Source of the DNA: Geobacter sp. UBA6169
Lineage (GTDB): Bacteria > Desulfobacterota > Desulfuromonadia > Geobacterales > Pseudopelobacteraceae
DNA length: 5,096 bases
Direction of reading: 5' to 3'
Assembly (NCBI GenBank): GCA_002422265.1
Contig: DIUB01000135.1
Span: 1-5,096 of the forward strand
Position numbers and translations under genes: made by a program. Positions 1-5,096 of this stretch are shown here, piece after piece; positions within the stretch are counted from its first letter, which is position 1; each line of letters opens with the position of its first letter. Below the pieces are notes generated by a model, which worked only from the letters and a program-made list of their open reading frames with translations, was not told where the DNA came from and ran no database searches.

Positions 1-632
1 CCAAATCTGCCCCGCAGCCGATCCGCGAATCAGATCTGCTTACCTCGTCCCTTGAACCGACCAACGATGCCTATGCCGTTGCCAAGATTGCCGGCATCTT
101 CCAGTGTCGCTCCTACAATCAGCAATACGGCACCCGCTTTCTGGCTGCCATGCCCAATAACCTCTATGGTCCGGGTGACAATTTTGATCTGACCGGTTCC
201 CACGTTCTGCCGGCCCTGCTGCGCAAGTTTCATGAAGCAAAACAGACCGGTGCTCCATCGGTTACCGTCTGGGGTACCGGTACGCCGCTACGGGAATTCA
301 TGCATGTGGATGACCTGGCCGATGCCTCTGTTTTTCTGATGAACCTGCCTGATGATCAGTATGGTGATCTTCTGACCTATCCTGACGCACCTGCCTTGAT
401 CAATATCGGTTCCGGCCAGGAAATCAGTATTGCCGGGTTGGCCCGTCTGGTGCAGCAGGTGGTCGATTACCAGGGGGAGATTGTCTTTGATACCGACAAG
501 CCGGACGGTACACCACGGAAACTGGCCGATTCATCCCGGCTGCATGCCCTGGGCTGGCAGCACCGGATTGCGCTGGAGGATGGCGTGCGGGATGCGTATC
601 GGTGGTTTGTCACTAGCGCTGCTGTCAGTTAG
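1..632 (+). CDS. fcl: GDP-L-fucose synthase, C-terminal part (5' end outside window)
   Basis: Partial gene; the frame is open from base 3 to the TAG at 630-632, giving 209 visible residues against about 310-320 for the family, so roughly the first 110 residues (NADP-binding Rossmann part and catalytic Ser) lie upstream. The enzyme is an NADPH-dependent epimerase/reductase that turns GDP-4-keto-6-deoxymannose into GDP-L-fucose in the cytoplasm. Seen directly: the short-chain dehydrogenase YxxxK pair (Tyr at 72-74, Lys at 84-86) inside LEPTNDAYAVAKIAG, then MPNNLYGPGDNFD, the SHVLPALLRKFHEA block whose His (201-203) matches the family's catalytic acid, TPLREFMHVDD, and KPDGTPRK near the end. 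These blocks follow E. coli WcaG almost word for word. Related sugar enzymes (for example colitose synthase ColC) share the fold, but this motif set favours fucose. The flippase gene follows after 15 bases in the same frame. A downstream ATG at 150 is internal, not a start. Confidence 0.95.
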   Translation, partial: KSAPQPIRESDLLTSSLEPTNDAYAVAKIAGIFQCRSYNQQYGTRFLAAMPNNLYGPGDNFDLTGSHVLPALLRKFHEAKQTGAPSVTVWGTGTPLREFMHVDDLADASVFLMNLPDDQYGDLLTYPDAPALINIGSGQEISIAGLARLVQQVVDYQGEIVFDTDKPDGTPRKLADSSRLHALGWQHRIALEDGVRDAYRWFVTSAAVS

Positions 633-647
633 CGTCGTTTTCCTGCG

Positions 648-1985
648 ATGTCTTTTTTTTCACTCTCCAGATTACTGCCCGCCACCTATCGCCTTCATCT
701 CCAAAAAACAGTTGCCGCTCCCAGCTTTGGCAACAGCGTCTGGCTGATCAGCGACCGGCTGATCAGGATGGGGCTGGGACTGCTGGTGGGGGTCTGGGTG
801 GCCCGCTACCTTGGCCCGGAAGGTTACGGCAGCTTAAGTTTTGCCGGTTCGTATGTGATGCTGTTCTCCGCTCTGGCCCTGTTCGGGCTTGAGTCGATCG
901 TGGTGCGTGATCTGGTCAGGCATCCCGAGGCAGAGCAGGCCATCCTGGGCACCACCTGTCTGATCAGGGCTGCTGCCGGGCTGCTGGCCTATCTGCTGGC
1001 TCTTGCGGTAATGCTGGTGCTGCGTCCGGATGACCAGGTTGCTTTACTTCTGGTGGCCCTGCTGGGCAGTTCGCTACTGGTGCAGGCTGTTGAGGTCACT
1101 GATCTGTGGTTTCAGTCCCGGGTGCTTTCACGCTATTCCGTAATCTGCCGTTCAGCCGCCTTTATGATCTCATCGGGATTCAAGGTGCTGTTGGTGATGA
1201 CTGGAGCATCACTGGCAGCCATTGCTGCGGTCACTGCGGTTGAAGCGCTGGTGGCGGCGGTACTGCTGGTGCTGGTCCATGCCCGCTACAGCAAGGCAGG
1301 CATAGTCACCTGGCGCTGGGAGAACAGCTGGTTCCGTCGTCTGTTGACCGGTTCGGTGCCTATGGTGCTGTCCGGAGTGGTGCTGATGGTCTATCTGCGC
1401 GTTGATCAGGTGATGCTGGGGGCTCTGGCCACGCAGACCGAAGTGGGACTTTACGCGGCTGCGGTCAGAATATCCGAGGTCTGGTATTTTGTACCAACTG
1501 CCATTGTCTCATCGGTTTTTCCCGGTCTGGTATCACTGCGCAGTTCCGATCCTGAACTGTTTGATCAAAGGTTGCAGCAGCTCTATAACCTGCTGGCTTT
1601 TTTAGGGTATGCTGTGGCCCTGCCGGTTACCTTTCTTGCACCCTGGCTGGTGCAGTTGCTGTTCGGCAGCGCTTATCAGGCCGCAGCCCCTTTGTTGTCA
1701 GTACTGATCTGGGCCGGCCTGTTTGCCAACCTGAGTGTGGTGCGCAACAGCCATTTTATTGCACTGGACTGGGGCAGATCACTGCTCTGGGCCACCAGCC
1801 TGGGGGCAGCGGCCAATGTGCTGCTTAATCTGCTGCTGATTCCCCGTTACGGGGCGTTGGGGGCGGCGATTGCCACCTGTCTGTCCTACTGGGTGGCTGC
1901 CCATGGCTCCTGTTATACCCACCGGCGGCTCTGGCCTGCCGGGCAGATGATTTTGAAGTCGCTGGTCATGCCCCGCTTCTGGTAA
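648..1985 (+). CDS. Wzx/RfbX-type polysaccharide flippase
   Basis: A 445-residue integral inner-membrane protein of the MOP (MATE/Wzx/MurJ) superfamily, expected to flip lipid-linked oligosaccharide units to the periplasm. About 12 hydrophobic segments can be drawn, roughly at residues 40-56, 63-86, 104-126, 129-150, 165-185, 187-211, 236-256, 279-298, 313-335, 345-362, 380-398 and 403-420. Family signatures: NSVWLISDRLIRMGLGLLVG then WVARYLGPEGYG near the N-terminus, RVDQVMLGAL followed by VGLYAAAVRISE (251-277), and LLIPRYGALGAAIAT (396-410). Length is normal for the family. ATG 648 is the only usable start: it is the first start codon after the upstream stop, and the next ATG (768) would cut into the first membrane segment. 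No clear ribosome-binding site precedes it, so translation may depend on coupling to fcl 15 bases upstream. Codons 2-4 hold a run of eight T. The transported glycan cannot be deduced from the sequence. Confidence 0.92.
   Translation: MSFFSLSRLLPATYRLHLQKTVAAPSFGNSVWLISDRLIRMGLGLLVGVWVARYLGPEGYGSLSFAGSYVMLFSALALFGLESIVVRDLVRHPEAEQAILGTTCLIRAAAGLLAYLLALAVMLVLRPDDQVALLLVALLGSSLLVQAVEVTDLWFQSRVLSRYSVICRSAAFMISSGFKVLLVMTGASLAAIAAVTAVEALVAAVLLVLVHARYSKAGIVTWRWENSWFRRLLTGSVPMVLSGVVLMVYLRVDQVMLGALATQTEVGLYAAAVRISEVWYFVPTAIVSSVFPGLVSLRSSDPELFDQRLQQLYNLLAFLGYAVALPVTFLAPWLVQLLFGSAYQAAAPLLSVLIWAGLFANLSVVRNSHFIALDWGRSLLWATSLGAAANVLLNLLLIPRYGALGAAIATCLSYWVAAHGSCYTHRRLWPAGQMILKSLVMPRFW
742..766 (+). repeat. 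10-bp direct repeat with a self-complementary core
   Basis: GGCTGATCAG occurs at 742-751 and again at 757-766, a 15-base period, so the repeat is in frame in the flippase gene and encodes Leu-Ile twice. The core CTGATCAG is its own reverse complement, so the two copies (744-751 and 759-766) could also pair as an 8-bp stem with a 7-base loop. It lies just before the first membrane segment. It may be no more than repeated use of the CTG ATC codon pair. Confidence 0.5.
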
Positions 1986-2002
1986 CCGAGCGGTGAAAGG
2001 AT

Positions 2003-2015
2003 AGGTAAGTCGGTG
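2003..2015 (+). promoter_or_regulatory. Ribosome-binding site and GTG start of the methyltransferase gene
   Basis: AGGT at 2003-2006 lies six bases before the GTG at 2013-2015, and a second purine-rich stretch, GAAAGG (1995-2000), lies just upstream. The GTG is the only start codon between the flippase stop (1983-1985) and the conserved part of the protein, and the next in-frame ATG (2061) has no better site. This decides the start. Confidence 0.55.
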
Positions 2016-2726
2016 AACGCATTACTCAGGTTCATACGGGGCTATCGAGCCTGCCGGCGTATGCTCAGAACCGTTGATCCGCAACTGGTGCAGCCGTTTC
2101 AGGCAGAGGCCGGTCGGCTGGTGGAACGTGAACAGCGTCTGCTGGAACTGGCAATCGGCAAGCGGCTGCTTCATTTTGGTTTTCTGGACTCGATCTTTCT
2201 GGAGCGGAAGCTGGCAGACGACAGCCTGCTGCACAGCCGTCTGGGTAAGGTGGCCAGTGAGCTGTACGGAGTGGATATCAATGCGGAACTGCTGGATCAG
2301 TACCGGATCAGTACCGGAGATACCCGAAACCTGATCTGGGATATTGCTGATGGTCAGGTTCCCCGGCAGCTGCAGCAACCATTTGACCTGATCCTGTTCC
2401 CGGAGGTGCTTGAGCATGTGCCCAACCCCGGGCTGGTACTGACCAATCTGGCAGCACTCTGTCGCAGCACTGGCGCAGACCTCTGTCTGACGGTGCCCAA
2501 TGCATTTGATATGTACAACTTCATGGCGGCCATGCATGGGGTTGAGCTGATTCACCCCGAGCATTGCTACACCTTCACCCCCTACACGCTGGGCAAGCTA
2601 TTGCAGCTTGCCGGATTTCAGGCCCCTGAACTGGAGTTTTACAACTTTGGTTCAGCCCTGGCGCCCGGGATTACCAAGGCCGGTATGCTGGCGGTCTGCC
2701 ATCTGCAGGGCACGCCAGCCCGCTGA
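2013..2726 (+). CDS. Class I SAM-dependent methyltransferase
   Basis: A 237-residue cytoplasmic protein with the order of a Rossmann-fold methyltransferase (Methyltransf_11/23 type). Seen: a basic N-terminal stretch (residues 7-19), then GKRLLHFGFLDS (49-60) where motif I (normally GxGxG) should be, YGVDIN (85-90) whose Asp is placed to bind the SAM ribose, FDLILFPEVLEHVPNPG (124-140) as motif IV and post-motif, LCLTVPNAFD (158-166), and HPEHCYTFTPYTLGKLL (181-197), typical of glycan-cluster methyltransferases. The start is GTG at 2013, 27 bases after the flippase stop. Placement between a flippase and glycosyltransferases suggests methylation of a sugar in the repeat unit or at the chain end; the acceptor is unknown. 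Motif I keeps one Gly only, as in some surface-polysaccharide relatives, so SAM binding is likely but not certain. An 11-bp tandem repeat (2294-2315) lies within the gene without breaking the frame. Confidence 0.85.
   Translation: MNALLRFIRGYRACRRMLRTVDPQLVQPFQAEAGRLVEREQRLLELAIGKRLLHFGFLDSIFLERKLADDSLLHSRLGKVASELYGVDINAELLDQYRISTGDTRNLIWDIADGQVPRQLQQPFDLILFPEVLEHVPNPGLVLTNLAALCRSTGADLCLTVPNAFDMYNFMAAMHGVELIHPEHCYTFTPYTLGKLLQLAGFQAPELEFYNFGSALAPGITKAGMLAVCHLQGTPAR
2294..2318 (+). repeat. 11-bp tandem duplication inside the methyltransferase gene
   Basis: GGATCAGTACC is present at 2294-2304 and again directly at 2305-2315, followed by GGA (2316-2318), the start of a third copy. Because 11 is not a multiple of three, the two copies are read in different frames (parts of LDQYR and ISTG). 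The region falls between the YGVDIN motif and the FDLILFPEVLEHV motif, both in the right frame, so the current two-copy state is the open one. Confidence 0.8.
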
Positions 2727-2727
2727 T

Positions 2728-3867
2728 ATGGAGACCCTGGCAGGAAAAAAGGTGCTGTTTCTGTTCGGCGACCTGCAGATGGGCGGGGCAGAGTGTCAGG
2801 GGCTGTTGCTGGCCAGACACCTGCATGAGCAGCAGGGGGCGCTGGTGCAGGTATGGGGGCTGGGGCGTGGTACCGGCCCGGTGGCAGAGCAGTGCGATCA
2901 GTGGGGCATCCCCTGGCAGGCGGTTCCGCTGCACTGGGGGCTGCGCCGTCGTCTGCCGCATCTGATCAGGCTGGCATTCAAACTGCGACAGCTGCAGCCT
3001 GATCTGCTGCTCTCCTACACTAAAGTACCGAATCTGGCTGCTGCACTGCTCTGGCGTCAGTGCAGGGTACGGTGCATGGTCTGGAACCAGGCCGATGCCG
3101 GTCTGCTGTTGGAACCGGGGGTGTTGCATCGCTATGCCATCGGTCGGGTCAGACATTTTATTGCCAATACCGCATCCGGGCAGGAATTTCTGGTGCAGAG
3201 GTATGGCCGCTCCAGAGACCAGATTAGGCTGATCCGTAACGGTATAGCCCTGGTACCGCCGCAGCAGAACCGTGCTGCCTGGAGGCAGCAGTTGAAGGTC
3301 GGGTCATCAACACCGCTGGCGGTCATGGTGGCAAACCTGAGCAGGTACAAGGATCACAAAACCCTGCTCCAGGCCTGGCGCCTGCTGCTTGACGGCTGGG
3401 ACAGCCGGGATTTGCCAGTGCTGGCGCTGGCCGGGCGTTTTGATGATCAGACAGCGGCCTTGCAGCAGCAGGCAGAGCAGTTGGGGATGAGCGGGCAGGT
3501 GCGGTTCATCGGCAGTGTTGCGGATATCAGTGGCCTGTTGCAAGCCTCTGATCTGCTGGTGCACAGCTCAATCAGTGAGGGGATTCCTAATGCGGTGCTG
3601 GAAGGGATGGCCAGTGGTCTGGCAGTGGTGGGCAGTGACATCCCCGGCCTGCATGAGGCGGTTGGGCCTGACGGTGTACCGTTTCTGGCGCCGGTCCGGG
3701 ATAGCAGGGCACTGGCAGAGCTTCTGCGCAGGCTCTTGACCGACGAAGCAGTCTGCCGACAGCAGGGTGCCCTGATGCAAAAGCGTGCTGAACAGCAGTT
3801 TGGTCGTGAGCGGATGTGCCAGGAGAGTGTTGCTTTCTTGCAGGACTGTCTCGGGAACTGCCGATGA
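2728..3867 (+). CDS. Glycosyltransferase family 4 (GT-B fold)
   Basis: A 379-residue cytoplasmic or membrane-associated retaining glycosyltransferase that would add a sugar from a nucleotide donor to the lipid-linked repeat unit. N-terminal acceptor domain: KVLFLFGDLQMGGAE (residues 8-22), the glycine-rich loop usual for GT4. C-terminal donor domain: VMVANLSRYKDHKTLLQAW (199-217), with Arg206 and Lys208 in the usual phosphate-binding places, LALAGRFDD (232-240), VRFIGSV (258-264), LLQASDLLVHSS (270-281), and the E-x7-E signature Glu284-Glu292 (EGIPNAVLE) followed by GLAVVGSDIPGLHEAV. Length is normal. ATG 2728 comes one base after the methyltransferase TGA, so translation is probably coupled. 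A longer reading from 2608 overlaps that gene by 119 bases and has no family similarity in its extra 40 residues. GTG 2752, behind an AGGA at 2741-2744, is a possible alternative start that would remove eight residues. The donor sugar cannot be told from sequence. Confidence 0.92.
   Translation: METLAGKKVLFLFGDLQMGGAECQGLLLARHLHEQQGALVQVWGLGRGTGPVAEQCDQWGIPWQAVPLHWGLRRRLPHLIRLAFKLRQLQPDLLLSYTKVPNLAAALLWRQCRVRCMVWNQADAGLLLEPGVLHRYAIGRVRHFIANTASGQEFLVQRYGRSRDQIRLIRNGIALVPPQQNRAAWRQQLKVGSSTPLAVMVANLSRYKDHKTLLQAWRLLLDGWDSRDLPVLALAGRFDDQTAALQQQAEQLGMSGQVRFIGSVADISGLLQASDLLVHSSISEGIPNAVLEGMASGLAVVGSDIPGLHEAVGPDGVPFLAPVRDSRALAELLRRLLTDEAVCRQQGALMQKRAEQQFGRERMCQESVAFLQDCLGNCR
3853..3867 (+). promoter_or_regulatory. 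ATGA stop/start overlap with weak ribosome-binding site
   Basis: The TGA of the first GT4 gene (3865-3867) overlaps the ATG of the second (3864-3866) as ATGA. GGGA at 3853-3856 lies seven bases before the ATG and can serve as a modest ribosome-binding site. This classic termination-reinitiation arrangement supports 3864 rather than the upstream in-frame ATG at 3816. Confidence 0.7.
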
Positions 3868-5033
3868 GCAGGTATGCGTCCCACCATCATCCGCTACTGG
3901 TGCCGGTCGTGCTGATGCTGGTGGCCATTGGCCGCCTGATCGGCTGTCTGTTGCCGCTTCGCAACCGCTCCGGGCTGTTCTTCTTCTTTCCGTTCTACCA
4001 CACCGGCGGTGCAGAACGGGTACACAGCCAGATCGTCAGCTGTTTCAAAGACCAGCAGCCTTGGATCTTTTTTGCCAAGCGTTCTGGTGATGCCCGGTTC
4101 TACAGGCAGTTCAGCCAGGCCGGTCGCTGCTTTGATATCGGTTGGCTGCTGAAATACAGCTATCCGCTCAGTGTAGGAATCCTGGCCGGACTGATCGGAA
4201 AAAATCCCGATGCCCGGGTTTTTGGCTGCAACAGCCTGTTCTACTACCTGCTGCTACCCCATCTGCCGGAGCATGTCCATGCTACAGACCTGCTGCATGC
4301 CCTGGGGGGCGGTGCTGAACAGTATGCCCTGCCGGTGCTGGAGCGGTTGCAGCAGCGAGTAGTGATCAGCCAGGCGGTGCGGGATGAGCTGATAGCCTGG
4401 TATCGTACGCAAGGTGTTGACCCAAGACTTGATCAGCGGATTATGGTCATACCCAATCAGGTTGAGATGCCGCAGACAGTGAATAAACCGGCTGCAGACG
4501 GCGTGCTGCGCCTGCTGTTTGTGGGTAGGGGCGGGGTAGAAAAACGGGTGCAGCTGATTGGCCGTGCTGCAAGGATCTGTACTGAGCAGGGGCTGGCAGT
4601 GGAGGTTACCCTGGCGGGTGATCTGGATGATGCGATCGCTGCTGAAGATCGTGCCTGCTGTCGCCTGACCGGCCTGATCAGTGTCGGTGATCAGCTATCC
4701 AGGCTGTATCAACAGGCAGACCTGTTGCTGATTACCTCCAGCCGTGAGGGGTTTCCGCTGACCGTTATGGAGGGGATGGCCCACGGGTGTGTGCCGGTCT
4801 GTACCGCTGTGGGCGGCATACCGGAGCATATTACCCACCGGGAAAACGGCTGGCTGCTGCCTGCCGGTGATGATGAAGCTGTTGTGCATGCGCTGGTGCA
4901 GGCGGTGCAGACCCTGTCTGATAATCGTCACCTGCTGCAGCAGTTGTCAGCTGCGGCGCGGCACTATGCAGATACCCGGTTCAGCGGTGAACGGTTCTGT
5001 GAACAGTATCACGACGTGATACGAGGAGTGTAA
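3864..5033 (+). CDS. Glycosyltransferase family 4 with hydrophobic N-terminus
   Basis: A 389-residue GT-B retaining glycosyltransferase. Residues 11-32 form a hydrophobic stretch (LLVPVVLMLVAIGRLIGCLL, broken by one Arg) before the expected first strand and loop FFFFPFYHTGGAERV (39-53); it may act as a membrane anchor or dock. The donor domain shows RVVISQAVRDEL (165-176), IMVIPNQVEMP (193-203), LLFVGRGGVEKRVQLI (217-232) with Arg222 and Lys227 as likely diphosphate-binding residues, VTLAGDLDD (248-256), LYQQADLLLITSS (281-293), and the E-x7-E pair Glu295-Glu303 in REGFPLTVMEGM, then GCVPVCTAVGGIPEHI and ENGWLLPAGD. It probably adds another sugar of the same repeat unit. The start at 3864 overlaps the previous stop; a reading from 3816 would add 16 residues over the upstream gene. 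The two GT4 proteins of this locus share only family motifs, so they look like different specificities rather than a recent duplication. Confidence 0.9.
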   Translation: MSRYASHHHPLLVPVVLMLVAIGRLIGCLLPLRNRSGLFFFFPFYHTGGAERVHSQIVSCFKDQQPWIFFAKRSGDARFYRQFSQAGRCFDIGWLLKYSYPLSVGILAGLIGKNPDARVFGCNSLFYYLLLPHLPEHVHATDLLHALGGGAEQYALPVLERLQQRVVISQAVRDELIAWYRTQGVDPRLDQRIMVIPNQVEMPQTVNKPAADGVLRLLFVGRGGVEKRVQLIGRAARICTEQGLAVEVTLAGDLDDAIAAEDRACCRLTGLISVGDQLSRLYQQADLLLITSSREGFPLTVMEGMAHGCVPVCTAVGGIPEHITHRENGWLLPAGDDEAVVHALVQAVQTLSDNRHLLQQLSAAARHYADTRFSGERFCEQYHDVIRGV

Positions 5034-5035
5034 TG
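5023..5035 (+). promoter_or_regulatory. Strong ribosome-binding site and TAATG junction of the GT2 gene
   Basis: GAGGAG at 5023-5028 sits four bases before the ATG at 5033-5035, the best match to a Shine-Dalgarno sequence in the window. The A at 5033 is shared between the TAA stop of the preceding gene and the ATG, so the site lies inside the last codons of that gene. Confidence 0.75.
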
Positions 5036-5096
5036 CCTCTCGTCTCCATTATCATACCCTGCTACAATCAAGGACAGTACCTGGCTGAGTCGATCG
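5033..5096 (+). CDS. Glycosyltransferase family 2 (GT-A fold), N-terminal fragment
   Basis: Only the first 21 codons fit in the window; the gene continues past the end. The translation begins MPLVSIIIPCYNQGQYLAES, which is the textbook first strand and loop of GT2 enzymes (VSIIIPCYN, then a Gln/Tyr-Leu stretch), the part that contacts the nucleotide of the donor sugar. It would be an inverting glycosyltransferase acting at the cytoplasmic face, a third transferase for the same repeat unit. The start is supported by a strong GAGGAG site and by the TAATG overlap with the previous gene. The DxD metal site and everything after it are outside the window, so neither specificity nor completeness can be judged. 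Confidence 0.88.
   Translation, partial: MPLVSIIIPCYNQGQYLAESI

Noticed and set aside
633..665. T-run at 653-660 as a Rho-independent terminator
   Set aside because: No GC-rich stem precedes it, and it lies inside the start of the flippase gene.
430..747. 105-codon + strand frame crossing the fcl-flippase junction
   Set aside because: It is out of frame with both well-supported genes and rich in Trp and Arg, typical of an out-of-frame shadow.
1986..2012. Promoter or terminator between flippase and methyltransferase
   Set aside because: The gap is 27 bases, has no stem or -10/-35 pattern, and is filled by the ribosome-binding region.
2022..2564. 180-codon open frame on the minus strand
   Set aside because: It lies wholly opposite the methyltransferase gene, has no recognisable motifs, and is explained by the complement of a GC-rich coding sequence.
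2608..2727. 40-codon upstream extension of the first GT4 gene
   Set aside because: It would overlap the methyltransferase gene by 119 bases and its translation has no family similarity; ATG 2728 directly precedes the GT-B fold.
3816..3863. 16-codon upstream extension of the second GT4 gene
   Set aside because: The ATGA overlap at 3864 with a GGGA site is the better-supported start, and the extra residues overlap the previous gene.
2671..3890. Several minus-strand open frames of 70-161 codons opposite the first GT4 gene
   Set aside because: Their translations are rich in Gln, Pro and Cys without domain patterns, as expected for the antisense of CTG- and CAG-rich genes.
1..5096. CRISPR array, transposon, tRNA or phage element
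   Set aside because: No spaced repeats, terminal inverted repeats, transposase motifs or tRNA-like folds were seen; nearly every base is coding on the + strand.

Overview
This window lies inside a cell-surface polysaccharide (O-antigen, capsule or exopolysaccharide) biosynthesis locus of a Gram-negative-type bacterium. All six genes run on the + strand, tightly packed and probably in one transcript that starts before the window and continues after it. The DNA is moderately GC-rich, with leucine written mostly as CTG. The protein style would fit Desulfuromonadales/Geobacter-like bacteria or other proteobacteria, but that is only a weak impression; no marker gene fixes the taxon.

Layout: (1) 1-632, the C-terminal two thirds of a GDP-L-fucose synthase (fcl/wcaG type). 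(2) 648-1985, a Wzx/RfbX-type polysaccharide flippase. (3) 2013-2726, a class I SAM-dependent methyltransferase with a GTG start. (4) 2728-3867, a family 4 (GT-B) glycosyltransferase. (5) 3864-5033, a second family 4 glycosyltransferase with an unusual hydrophobic N-terminus. (6) 5033-5096, the first 21 codons of a family 2 (GT-A) glycosyltransferase, cut by the window end. No gap between genes exceeds 27 bases, and the last three junctions are one spacer base (TGA-T-ATG), a 4-base ATGA overlap and a 1-base TAATG overlap, which points to translational coupling. I see no promoter, terminator, RNA gene, CRISPR array, insertion sequence or attachment site.

Working together: Fcl makes an activated deoxyhexose (GDP-L-fucose) in the cytoplasm. 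The glycosyltransferases assemble a lipid-linked repeat unit at the inner face of the membrane, the methyltransferase may methylate a sugar or cap the chain, and the flippase moves the lipid-linked unit to the periplasm for polymerisation. A polymerase (Wzy), the initiating phosphosugar transferase and GDP-mannose dehydratase (gmd) would be expected outside the window.

I found no convincing undescribed system. The points most worth a second look are small: the degenerate SAM-binding loop of the methyltransferase, the hydrophobic N-terminus of the second glycosyltransferase, a T8 tract directly after the flippase start codon, an 11-bp tandem duplication inside the methyltransferase gene, and a marked excess of TGATCA sites.
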